Assembly (NCBI RefSeq): GCF_015207705.1
Contig: NZ_JADEWI010000027.1
Coordinates: 19,339-83,338 of the forward strand
Direction: 5' to 3'
Length of the DNA: 64,000 nucleotides
Origin: Nostoc sp. LEGE 06077
Lineage (GTDB): Bacteria; Cyanobacteriota; Cyanobacteriia; Cyanobacteriales; Nostocaceae
Positions within the stretch are counted from its first letter, which is position 1, and the number at the start of each line of letters is the position of its first letter. Of the stretch, positions 46,464 through 54,870 are shown piece by piece. Made by a program: the position numbers and the translations under genes. The notes beneath the pieces were generated by a model. That model saw nothing but the letters and a program-made list of their open reading frames with translations. It searched no databases and was not told the origin of the DNA.

Positions 46464-47195
46464 TTATACTTCATACGCTGCGGTAACTAAGGATAAAGCT
46501 ACGATAGGTGCAGTAACAGCGCGGAGGATACGACGACCGAGGGATACAGGTTGAAAGCCAGAGGCGATCGCATTTTCAACCTCTTGTTCTGTCCATCCGC
46601 CTTCGGGGCCTGTCGCAATAATTAGTTCTTGCTCATTTGCTCTTGTTTCTTGGTTTGGTAAGCAATTGAGTAAATGAGGATAATTACCTCGCGCCTCACA
46701 GATATACTGCTGACTATTGACTATTGACTCTTGACAATTGAGTTTTGACGTAAAAGCCACTGGTTCTAAAATCGTCGGGACAAAAGCGCGCTCTGATTGT
46801 TCAGCGGCTTCCGCGGCGATGCGTCGCCAACGTTCGAGTTTTTGGGGACTAGGATGAAGCAGAGTGCGATCGCTCATCACCGGAGCAATACAAGTTACAC
46901 CAATTTCCGTACAGCAGCGGACAACTTCATCAAAGCCATTGCCTTTGGGCAAAGCTACTATCAACGTAATTGCTATAGGTAATTCTGTCTCTACGGAAAG
47001 TGATTCTAAAACCTGGGCTTGTTCCCCTGTTAGCTGCGCCAACCACCATTTACCCATACCATCCATCGCAATAAAGCGATCGCCCTCACGCAAACGCAAG
47101 ACCCGCCCCAGATAATGTATTTGTTGGGATGTAAGTAAAATTTGGTCTTGTTGAAATTGGGAAGGAGCGATCGCAATTCGTTGTAGTTGAGCCAT
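46464..47195 (-). CDS. rsmE: 16S rRNA (uracil1498-N3)-methyltransferase
   Basis: RsmE methylates U1498 of 16S rRNA. The SPOUT domain has L-I-V-A-L-P-K-G, the knot motif I-A-T-G-P-E-G-G-W-T-E-Q-E and the C-terminal S-L-G-R-R-I-L-R-A-V-T-A. The N-terminal PUA-like domain contains H-Y-L-G-R-V-L-R-L-R-E-G. The 243-residue length fits the family. It follows the P450 gene by 50 bp. Confidence 0.95.
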   Translation of the reverse strand: MAQLQRIAIAPSQFQQDQILLTSQQIHYLGRVLRLREGDRFIAMDGMGKWWLAQLTGEQAQVLESLSVETELPIAITLIVALPKGNGFDEVVRCCTEIGVTCIAPVMSDRTLLHPSPQKLERWRRIAAEAAEQSERAFVPTILEPVAFTSKLNCQESIVNSQQYICEARGNYPHLLNCLPNQETRANEQELIIATGPEGGWTEQEVENAIASGFQPVSLGRRILRAVTAPIVALSLVTAAYEV

Positions 47196-47245
47196 GCTAA
47201 ATTATTTGTGACCAGAGGAAATCGGCAACAATGTTTTTGCCTTTA

Positions 47246-48637
47246 CTAAACAATATTTGCACCAGACACTGGTTTTTTCCCATCTTCAGCCGCATTCAAC
47301 TTAATTTGCTTAATTTCCACCTTCAGCCCGTTTTCTGGACGTAACGTAATTGAAGGCTGGGGAACAATTGGATATTCTGGCACTAAATCTATTTGGAAGT
47401 TTTGAGCAATAGTTGCCAATAACAAAGCCGCTTCCATCTGAGCGAAACCTTTACCAATACAAATTCTTGGCCCATCACCAAAAGGAATATACACTCCTTT
47501 AGGTAGTTGTTTTTCCAACTCCTCTGTCCAGCGTTCTGGTTGAAAAACTTCGGGGTTCTCAAAATATTTTGGATGGCGGTGCATTACCCATTGGCTAATC
47601 ATGATTGATGTACCTTGGGGAATTTCGTAATCACCAATCTTCGTATCTACTGCGGCTTCCCTTCCCATCAGAGATACAGGAGGATATAAGCGCATCGATT
47701 CTTTGATTACTTGCTGTGTATAAACTAACTTTCCTAAGTCTTCGAGAGTTGGTAACTTTCCTTGCAGGACTTGATAAAGTTCTGATTGTAATTTTTCCCG
47801 GACTTGGGGATTTTGTGACAAAAGCATCCACGTCCAAGATAAAGTATTGGCGGTAGTTTCATGTCCTGCCAACATTAAGGTAGCGACTTCATCCCGCAGC
47901 AGTTTATCATCCATCTGCTGACCTGTTTGTTCGTCTTTTGCTTCCATTAACATCGTCAATAAATCATTAGTTTTTTCCTGGCTATGGCGACGTTGTTGAA
48001 TCAGTTTGTAAATAGCTTCATCCATTTGGGCAATAGCCTGACGATAACTGATGTTTTCTGGTCTAGGAAACCACTCCCATACGAGAAAATTTTGCTTGCG
48101 CTTACTTTCAAACCAGTTCATTGCTACATCTAGTGCATGAGCAACCACCTTTGCTTCTCCTGCATCCACCTCAGCACTAAATATGCACTTCATCACAATT
48201 TCTAACGTCAAATGCATCATATCTGCATGAATATCATGGGTTTCACCATCACTCCAACGTTGCAACATTTGGTTGGTGTAATCCACCATGATTTGGCTAT
48301 AGCTATTAATCCGTTTTTGGTGAAATACTGGTTGAGCCAGACGACGCTGCCAAAACCAAGATTCGCCTTCTGCTGTTAATAAACCTTCTCCTAAAAGAGT
48401 TTTTAAACTACGTAAGCCCCGGCTTTTAATAAAATCAGTGCGATTTTTGAGAACTTCTTCTATATATTCAGGGTTAGTGACTAAACAAGCAGGTGTTAAC
48501 CCCAACTGCAAGGGAACAATATCACCATAATCACGACAACGGCTGAGAAATCCTAACGGATCTTGCCCCAGTTGCTGGAGATGACCAACAATAGAATTAA
48601 CTGGCGGTGCTGATAACTCAAATACATCTTGAGACAT
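47246..48637 (-). CDS. cytochrome P450 (CYP110-like)
   Basis: This 463-residue monooxygenase has the haem-binding motif P-F-G-D-G-P-R-I-C-I-G-K-G (Cys ligand near 398), the oxygen-activating helix motif A-G-H-E-T-T-A-N and the E-S-M-R motif of helix K. There is no N-terminal membrane anchor. Similarity to the CYP110 group common in Nostocales is by recognition only; those are thought to act on fatty acids and alkanes. AAGGA precedes the ATG. Confidence 0.92.
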   Translation of the reverse strand: MSQDVFELSAPPVNSIVGHLQQLGQDPLGFLSRCRDYGDIVPLQLGLTPACLVTNPEYIEEVLKNRTDFIKSRGLRSLKTLLGEGLLTAEGESWFWQRRLAQPVFHQKRINSYSQIMVDYTNQMLQRWSDGETHDIHADMMHLTLEIVMKCIFSAEVDAGEAKVVAHALDVAMNWFESKRKQNFLVWEWFPRPENISYRQAIAQMDEAIYKLIQQRRHSQEKTNDLLTMLMEAKDEQTGQQMDDKLLRDEVATLMLAGHETTANTLSWTWMLLSQNPQVREKLQSELYQVLQGKLPTLEDLGKLVYTQQVIKESMRLYPPVSLMGREAAVDTKIGDYEIPQGTSIMISQWVMHRHPKYFENPEVFQPERWTEELEKQLPKGVYIPFGDGPRICIGKGFAQMEAALLLATIAQNFQIDLVPEYPIVPQPSITLRPENGLKVEIKQIKLNAAEDGKKPVSGANIV

Positions 48638-48820
48638 AGGAAAAATCCTTGAGGTTTGTATCTCCTCAAGAAGAGTAATTCACTATTAATATAAAAATCT
48701 TCAATATACAGAGGGATTTAAGTATGTCGGTAGAAATAAAAGCTTTGTCATTTGATTGATGGAAATCTTAAACTTCTGATCCTCTCTGCACCTGGAGCGA
48801 CTCTGCATGAAACAATTAAT

Positions 48821-49531
48821 TCACGAAGCCAAACTAACAACAGAATTATTAGTCAATTTGCCATCTTCCATATAGACAATGCGATCGGCAATATCCAGAA
48901 TTCGATTATCGTGAGTTACAAGTAAGATAGTGCAGCCTTGTTCTTTAGCTAATGTCTGCATCAAATTGACGACATCTCGTCCCGATTTACTATCTAAAGC
49001 CGCCGTGGGTTCGTCAGCCAGAACGATTTGCGGATTGTTGACTAAAGCCCGCGCGATCGCCACCCGTTGTTTTTGTCCCCCAGATAAATCATCAGGATAA
49101 TAATTCAGTCGATGTCCTAAGCCAACTAAGTCCAACATTTGTGCCGAACGCTCTAGCATCTGTTTCACTGACAAATTATTATGTAGTTCCAAAGCCATCC
49201 TGACGTTTTGGATAGCTGTCAAACTATTATGCAAATTATGTGCTTGAAATATATAGCCATTGTGTCTGCGTGCTAAGGTCAATTCTGCTGCATTAGCACC
49301 ACAAAGTTCTTGTTTTAAAACTTGCAAACTTCCACCAACTTGAGCCGATCGCAGTCCGCCAATTAAAGTGAGTAAGGTAGTTTTACCAGAACCAGAAGGC
49401 CCTGTCATAATCACAATTTCGCCAGTATTTATTTCTAAGGTAACATCAAACAAAACTTGTTTTTGTAATTGACCTTTACCAAAGTAATGGTTGAGATTCT
49501 GAATAGAAATGACAGCTTCTTTAGTCATCAT
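48821..49531 (-). CDS. devA: DevA-family ABC exporter ATPase
   Basis: This is the ATPase subunit of a DevBCA-type exporter (236 residues), with Walker A G-P-S-G-S-G-K-T-T, signature L-S-G-G-Q-K-Q-R-V-A-I and Walker B I-V-L-A-D-E-P-T-A. It is last in the order devB-devC-devA. The start could be either of the first two Met codons. DevBCA of Anabaena exports heterocyst glycolipids, but these genomes have several paralogues, so the substrate here is unknown. Confidence 0.88.
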   Translation of the reverse strand: MMTKEAVISIQNLNHYFGKGQLQKQVLFDVTLEINTGEIVIMTGPSGSGKTTLLTLIGGLRSAQVGGSLQVLKQELCGANAAELTLARRHNGYIFQAHNLHNSLTAIQNVRMALELHNNLSVKQMLERSAQMLDLVGLGHRLNYYPDDLSGGQKQRVAIARALVNNPQIVLADEPTAALDSKSGRDVVNLMQTLAKEQGCTILLVTHDNRILDIADRIVYMEDGKLTNNSVVSLAS

Positions 49532-49612
49532 ATTAAATAGCGGTCAAGAATTGGGTACACAAAGATTGATAAAAATGAGGGTAAAAAGTAGTATTTTTAC
49601 TCAGCAGTTTTC

Positions 49613-50788
49613 TTAAAACATATCAGCAGGGTCAGCAGATTGGAGTTTACCAGTGGCGATCGCTCCCGAAATTCCACACATCACAATGGTTAAAATCAAT
49701 ACTATCACTGCTCTAGATGATGTCATCATAATAGGTAAGGCAGTGGCAGTGGCAGCTAATTGATAAAGTCCAATGGGTAAAATAAACCCAGGGATAAAGC
49801 CTAAAAATGCCAAAATAATTGCTTCTTCAAAAACTACAGTGAGTAAGTATTGATTACGGTATCCCATTGCTTTGAAGGTAGCATATTCTTTGAGATGACT
49901 GTTGACATCAGTGGAAAGTACTTGATAAACAATCACCACACCGACAACAAAAGCCATCCCTGTTCCCAAGCCAAAAATAAATCCAATGGGACTTTCTTTT
50001 TGCCAGTAACTCTCTTCAAAGGTGATATATTCGGCATGAGTAAAAACTCTCACATCATTGGGAAGATAAGCGGCTAATTCCCTAGCTATCTGCTGGGAAT
50101 CATATCCAGGTTTGAGCTTGATTAATCCTAGGTTGACGCTGGCGGCTTCTCGTCGCGGGAAAAAATGTAAAAAGGTTTGGTCACTGCCGATTAAAATTCC
50201 ATCAGCACCAAAGGATGCGCCTAATGTAAATAAGCCACTAATAGTCACGGTACGGCGCTCGATTTCTGTGGTGACAGTTTTTCCTTGCTCAACTTGGGCG
50301 ATCGCTTGTTGATAATTTCCTCTAGAATTGCGATCAAACAAAACTCTATCTGGAATTTTGACTTTATTTAATTGTTGATTCACTTCCGGCAAATTCAACG
50401 CAGGCTGTTCTGGTGAAAAACCGATCACCTGCATAGATGTATCTTTGCGCGTTTCTGGATGTTTCCAAGTAATTGTGTTGGAATAAAACGCTTGGGTGAT
50501 TTGAACTCCGGGAATATCTTTGGCTTGATATAAACGTCGGCGGGCAAATGTCCCTAAATTTTGCGTATTTCGCGCTTGGGGACTAACTAACACAATATCT
50601 GCATTTAAGCTGCGGCTGAGTTTTGTATTGCTATCGTATAAAGCACTTTGAAAACCCATCTGCATAAACATCAGCACATCAGCAAAAGCAATCCCTGATA
50701 ATGCTACGAGAAGCCGCCCTTTTTCTTTACTCAGTTGCAGCCATCCCAGGGGTGTCCGCCGTTGAAATTGCTCGATAAATGCAATCAT
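49613..50788 (-). CDS. devC: DevC-family ABC exporter permease
   Basis: This 391-residue MacB/FtsX-type permease has one N-terminal membrane segment and three near the C-terminus, with a large external domain between them. R-T-P-L-G-W-L-Q-L near the start is typical of DevC. Its ATG overlaps the devB stop by 4 bp (ATGA), which couples their translation. Confidence 0.9.
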   Translation of the reverse strand: MIAFIEQFQRRTPLGWLQLSKEKGRLLVALSGIAFADVLMFMQMGFQSALYDSNTKLSRSLNADIVLVSPQARNTQNLGTFARRRLYQAKDIPGVQITQAFYSNTITWKHPETRKDTSMQVIGFSPEQPALNLPEVNQQLNKVKIPDRVLFDRNSRGNYQQAIAQVEQGKTVTTEIERRTVTISGLFTLGASFGADGILIGSDQTFLHFFPRREAASVNLGLIKLKPGYDSQQIARELAAYLPNDVRVFTHAEYITFEESYWQKESPIGFIFGLGTGMAFVVGVVIVYQVLSTDVNSHLKEYATFKAMGYRNQYLLTVVFEEAIILAFLGFIPGFILPIGLYQLAATATALPIMMTSSRAVIVLILTIVMCGISGAIATGKLQSADPADMF

Positions 50789-51975
50789 TGTTCGATTTCG
50801 GCTGTAATTTGCAAGTTGGTAAATTTAGCAGCTTTTTTACTGGATGCAGCATCTAAAGCGATATGCACTTCCACAACTCTGCCATCAATATTGGTGCTAG
50901 GGTCGGTGTTGACAACATTTTGCCGTTTAACTTGAGAATCAATACGTTCTACTTTTCCCAGTAGTTCACCGGGGATAGAATCACTGCTGACACGCACTTT
51001 TTGTCCGAGTTTGACTTTACTAATATCGCTTTGATAAACTTCGGCAACTGCATACATCTGCTGAGTTTGCCCAATTTCCACAATCCCATCAGTCCCAACC
51101 ACTTCGCCCGCGTGGGTATGAATTTCGAGAATTTCCCCATTCATTGGCGATCGCACATAAGCTTGATCAAGTTCGGCTTTGGCTTGTTTCATCGCCGCAA
51201 CAGCCCGATCAATTTCTGCTTGGTTTTGTTTGACATCCACCGGACGGACTTCAGCAATGCGCTCTAAGTTAGCTTTGGCTTGATTGAGTTGTGCTGGACT
51301 AGTTGATTGAATCCGTTCTAATATTGCTTGTGCTTCTTGTAAACTTTTTTGTGCGGTATCTAAAGCTAACTGTCTGCTGTCTCGATCAGCCGCTGAGATT
51401 GCGCCCTGTTCATACAAAGATTGATAGCGGTTGTACTGTCTCAAGGCATTTGTTTGCTCTGAGGTTAACCGCGCGACAGTTGCGGCTTGAGCATCAATAT
51501 CACCTAAGCGCTGTGCTTCCAGACGCGCTATTTCCGCACGTTGGGCGTTGATTTCGCCCGTTTTTGCCCCAGCTTTGGTAATTGCCATTTTGGCTTGGGC
51601 AACTTTCACATCTTCCTGGGCTTGCTGATAGGCTGCAAACAGGCGATCGCGGCTATCCAAAATCGCAATCACTTGTCCTATCTTGACGCGATCGCCTTGT
51701 TTCACTAGCAATTGATCTACTCGATTACCGTTATTTGCTGTCGGTGCTGACAACTTAATGATTTCTCCTTGGGGTTCTAACCGTCCCAAGGCTGTCACTG
51801 TAGTGATTTGCGGTGAACTGATAGCGGTGTTTTGATTCTCTAATTGTTGCTTTGATGGCGATCGTGACAGTACATAAGCAGAAGCTCCACTCACAACAAT
51901 AAGTGCAGTAGCAACTACCCCAACCCATTGGCGAACTTTAGCGGAAGAAGCTGTGGCTGGTAAGTTTTGCAGCAT
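50785..51975 (-). CDS. devB: DevB-family membrane fusion protein
   Basis: This HlyD-type adaptor (396 residues) has an N-terminal membrane anchor at about 16-35 and a biotinyl-lipoyl-like half (Q-G-D-R-V-K-I-G-Q-V). A long coiled-coil hairpin at about 110-265 (N-Q-A-E-I-D-R-A-V-A-A-M-K-Q) and a beta-barrel end follow. It links the inner-membrane ABC part to an outer-membrane TolC-like protein. GAGGAG precedes the ATG. The promoter overlaps two TetR-type sites. Confidence 0.92.
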   Translation of the reverse strand: MLQNLPATASSAKVRQWVGVVATALIVVSGASAYVLSRSPSKQQLENQNTAISSPQITTVTALGRLEPQGEIIKLSAPTANNGNRVDQLLVKQGDRVKIGQVIAILDSRDRLFAAYQQAQEDVKVAQAKMAITKAGAKTGEINAQRAEIARLEAQRLGDIDAQAATVARLTSEQTNALRQYNRYQSLYEQGAISAADRDSRQLALDTAQKSLQEAQAILERIQSTSPAQLNQAKANLERIAEVRPVDVKQNQAEIDRAVAAMKQAKAELDQAYVRSPMNGEILEIHTHAGEVVGTDGIVEIGQTQQMYAVAEVYQSDISKVKLGQKVRVSSDSIPGELLGKVERIDSQVKRQNVVNTDPSTNIDGRVVEVHIALDAASSKKAAKFTNLQITAEIEQ

Positions 51976-52010
51976 TTAGCAAGCTCCTCGAATTTATCCC
52001 AATTTTAAAA

Positions 52011-52070
52011 ACTAAACTGTTTTGTTTCGTCTGTACAACTAAACTAAACGAAACAGTTTTGTATTGTCAA
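52011..52070 (-). promoter_or_regulatory. devBCA promoter with two tandem TetR-type operators
   Basis: Two 20-bp copies follow ACTAAAC-N6-GTTTYGT: 52011-52030 and 52043-52062, with starts 32 bp apart, about three helical turns. Each is a near-palindrome around AAAC-N6-GTTT. On the minus strand a consensus -35, TTGACA, lies at 52070-52065, so the second site falls in the promoter spacer of devB. The divergent gene encodes a TetR protein. Binding is inferred. Confidence 0.6.
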
Positions 52071-52152
52071 GGGTATACTGGAAATTAGGTGAATTACTAA
52101 AAAAACTCACGCAAAAAAACACTCTGTTAAGACTGGGTGTAGGAGCATAAAT

Positions 52153-52285
52153 CAATACGGTTCAGTTAACGTTTTAATCTTCTGAAGATCCCCCTAACCC
52201 CCTTAAAAAGGGGGCTAAAAACTCTTTATTACCCCCTTTTTAAGGGGGTCGCCGTAGGCGGGGGGATCTTAACTGAACCGTATTG
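52153..52285. mobile_element. 133-bp MITE-like element with 17-bp terminal inverted repeats
   Basis: CAATACGGTTCAGTTAA and its exact complement TTAACTGAACCGTATTG bound the element. Inside, GATCCCCCTAACCCCC and GGGGGGATC-type arms make a nested palindrome. It has no coding capacity. It lies between the TetR-type operators and the tetR gene. A diverged relative is at 36982-37068. Confidence 0.8.
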
Positions 52286-52396
52286 GGTTATAAGGGTGTA
52301 TGAGTTTTGCTCATCTACAAACCCTGTAAACCCTAGATTTTTCTCGCTGCGTGAGTATTATCAGGTATTCGCTAGTCTGTTTGCAGCCATTAAGCA

Positions 52397-52999
52397 ATGA
52401 AATCCAAAAGTGTTGAGCGCGATTTATCTCCAGAAAAGACGAAGGCTATTTTAGATGGCGCAATGCAAGAGTTTTTAGAAAACGGCTATGCTGCTGCCAG
52501 AATTGATAAAATTGCCGTAGCGGCGGGTGTTTCTAAAGCCACAATTTATCGGCGCTTTCCTGATAAAGAGAGTTTATTTATCGAACTTGTACAGCAATTA
52601 GCTTGCGAAAAAGAGCTTTTTAATCCGAATCATCTGCTATCGGCTCAAGGTGATGTAGCTTCATTCTTAAAATCCTTTGCCAATATGATGCTAACCCATG
52701 TTGCAGATGATCCCCAAAGCCTGACATTCTTGCGGATTATTATCGGTGAATCAGGACGCTTTCCAGAATTAGCACAAGCATTTGTACGGAACATTGAAAA
52801 ACCCATGCTGCAAGCCATGACGCATTATCTAGGTTCTCACCCAGAACTAGAACTACCAGACCCAGAAGTTGCAGCAAGAGCCTTCATGGGAACACTGATT
52901 CATTTTGTTCTACTGCGAGATGTGTTGCACGGTGGTGATATTGTACCCATTGACCGCGATCGCCTAGTTGATCAGCTAGTTAAATTAATTATTAAATAA
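52397..52999 (+). CDS. TetR family transcriptional regulator
   Basis: This 200-residue repressor has an N-terminal helix-turn-helix (I-D-K-I-A-V-A-A-G-V-S-K-A-T-I-Y-R-R-F-P-D-K-E) and a C-terminal ligand domain of the TetR_C type. It is divergent from devBCA. The two operator-like sites in the 421-bp gap suggest it represses the exporter and perhaps itself. A MITE stands in its own leader region. Confidence 0.92.
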   Translation: MKSKSVERDLSPEKTKAILDGAMQEFLENGYAAARIDKIAVAAGVSKATIYRRFPDKESLFIELVQQLACEKELFNPNHLLSAQGDVASFLKSFANMMLTHVADDPQSLTFLRIIIGESGRFPELAQAFVRNIEKPMLQAMTHYLGSHPELELPDPEVAARAFMGTLIHFVLLRDVLHGGDIVPIDRDRLVDQLVKLIIK

Positions 53000-53105
53000 A
53001 CACTACAACAGCTAATGAAATTTTTCTGTTAATCACGCATCAAGTCTTGAAGTGAAGCAAGGGTTGTGTGAAAATTGGGGTCTTTGGCATCTGAGGAATT
53101 GAGAC

Positions 53106-54626
53106 ATGGCGCGTCTAGCACTGCTGAGTGTATCTAACAAAACTGGTTTAATTGACCTAGCCCGTAGCTTGGTGGAAGAATTTGGCTTTGATATCATCAG
53201 CAGTGGAGGAACAGCCAAAGCCCTCAAGGATGCGGGAATACCTGTCACCAAGGTTTCTGATTACACAGGTTCACCAGAGATTTTAGGTGGACGGGTGAAA
53301 ACTCTACATCCACGCATTCATGGCGGGATTTTGGCTAGGCGGGATGTCGCTAGTGATTTGACAGATTTAGAAAATAACCAAATTCGCCCGATTGATTTGG
53401 TGGTGGTGAATTTATATCCGTTTGAGTCTACGATCGCTAAACCAGGGGTGACTTTGGCGGAAGCTGTGGAACAAATTGATATTGGTGGCCCGGCAATGTT
53501 ACGGGCATCATCCAAGAATTTTGCTCATTTGACGGTATTATGTGACCCAGCCCAGTATGATGAATATCTGCAAGAGCTACGGCAAAATAACGGAGTAGCT
53601 TCCTTAGAATTTCGCCAAAAGGCAGCTTTGAAAGGATTTTTACACACAGCGAGTTATGATCAGGCGATCGCCTCTTATCTTGCAGGTACACAACAACATA
53701 CAGTCAGCGGTACTGAGTTACAATCTCTGCGTTATGGCGAGAACCCCCATCAACCCGCCGCTTGGTATCAAACTGGTGCTACACCCACAGGATGGGCAGC
53801 AGCGAAGAAATTGCAAGGCAAGGAACTCAGTTACAATAACTTAGTGGATTTAGAAGCCGCCCGACGCATTATTGCCGAGTTTCCCGACACGCCAGCCGCG
53901 ACAATTATTAAACATACCAATCCCTGCGGTACGGCATTGGGAAATACCATTGTTGAAGCTTATCAAAAAGCTTTTAATGCTGATTCGACTTCGGCTTTTG
54001 GGGGAATTGTCGCCCTGAACCGTCCGATTGATGCAGCTACAGCCAGCGAGTTAACTAAAACCTTTTTAGAATGTGTGGTTGCGCCTGACTGTGATGCAGA
54101 AGCACAAAAAATCCTAGCTAAGAAAACCAATGTGCGGGTTTTGACATTAGCCGATTTGAGTAGCGGCCCGAAAACTTTAGTCAAACAAATTGCCGGTGGT
54201 TTCTTAGTACAAGCTGCGGATGATATTTTGGCTGATACAAGTAAATGGCAAGTTGTCACAGAACGCCAGCCTACAGCCGATGAATTAGCCGAATTACTAT
54301 TTGCGTGGAAAGTCTGCAAACACGTTAAATCTAATGCCATTGTAGTCACAAGCGATCGCACTACTCTAGGTGTAGGTGCTGGGCAAATGAACCGCGTTGG
54401 TTCCGCGAAAATCGCTCTCGAACAAGCTGGAGATAAAGCTCAAGGCGCAACTCTCGCCAGTGACGGATTTTTCCCCTTTGATGATACTATCAAAGCCGCC
54501 GCCGCTGCTGGGATTACTGCCATTGTCCAACCAGGCGGTAGTTTGCGCGACCAAGATTCCATCAAAGCGGCTAATGAATTAGGTTTGGTGATGGTTTTGA
54601 CAGGAGTACGTCACTTTTTACACTAA
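53106..54626 (+). CDS. purH: bifunctional AICAR transformylase / IMP cyclohydrolase
   Basis: PurH does the last two steps of IMP synthesis. The N-terminal MGS-like cyclohydrolase domain (1-150) has S-G-G-T-A-K, G-G-R-V-K-T-L-H-P-R-I-H-G-G and D-I-G-G-P-A-M-L-R-A. The transformylase part has L-R-Y-G-E-N-P-H-Q and the catalytic K-H-T-N-P-C-G-T-A. The 506-residue length is normal. It is followed, in the same direction, by the first structured small RNA. Confidence 0.97.
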   Translation: MARLALLSVSNKTGLIDLARSLVEEFGFDIISSGGTAKALKDAGIPVTKVSDYTGSPEILGGRVKTLHPRIHGGILARRDVASDLTDLENNQIRPIDLVVVNLYPFESTIAKPGVTLAEAVEQIDIGGPAMLRASSKNFAHLTVLCDPAQYDEYLQELRQNNGVASLEFRQKAALKGFLHTASYDQAIASYLAGTQQHTVSGTELQSLRYGENPHQPAAWYQTGATPTGWAAAKKLQGKELSYNNLVDLEAARRIIAEFPDTPAATIIKHTNPCGTALGNTIVEAYQKAFNADSTSAFGGIVALNRPIDAATASELTKTFLECVVAPDCDAEAQKILAKKTNVRVLTLADLSSGPKTLVKQIAGGFLVQAADDILADTSKWQVVTERQPTADELAELLFAWKVCKHVKSNAIVVTSDRTTLGVGAGQMNRVGSAKIALEQAGDKAQGATLASDGFFPFDDTIKAAAAAGITAIVQPGGSLRDQDSIKAANELGLVMVLTGVRHFLH

Positions 54627-54758
54627 TGAGGATTGATGCACAAAGGTTATTTGTGGAGACTGGGTGTAAGGGTGTAATCTTACACCCAACCTCAACCAAA
54701 TATCTTGGGTGCTAATTCAAGCCTGATAGTGCAGTTGTCAAAGTGTCACTAATAAAAC

Positions 54759-54787
54759 TTGCTCTTATCTAACCATAGTGTTATTCT
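54759..54787 (+). promoter_or_regulatory. promoter of small RNA copy 1
   Basis: TTGCTC, 17 bp, TATTCT. The predicted start is seven bases later at G54794. The spacing and the start position are the same as in the other two copies. Confidence 0.55.
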
Positions 54788-54793
54788 CTAGTT

Positions 54794-54862
54794 GTGTGAG
54801 GAGCAAGTTGAAATTAAAAAGCGTCTGGGGTGGAAACACGGCAACACTCCCGGACGCTTTTT
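54794..54862 (+). ncRNA. structured small RNA, copy 1 (possibly Yfr2-like)
   Basis: A leader with GTGTGAGGAGCAAGTTG is followed by a 15-bp stem (54816-54830 with 54848-54862, two G-T pairs), which holds the loop TGGAAACACGGCAACAC and ends in a T-run that should stop transcription. The same leader and loop recur at 58577 and 58742, while the stem bases differ and keep pairing. The loop recalls the Yfr2-type cyanobacterial sRNA family; that name is from memory and unverified. No open frame is present. Confidence 0.75.
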
Positions 54863-54870
54863 AGTTTTTA

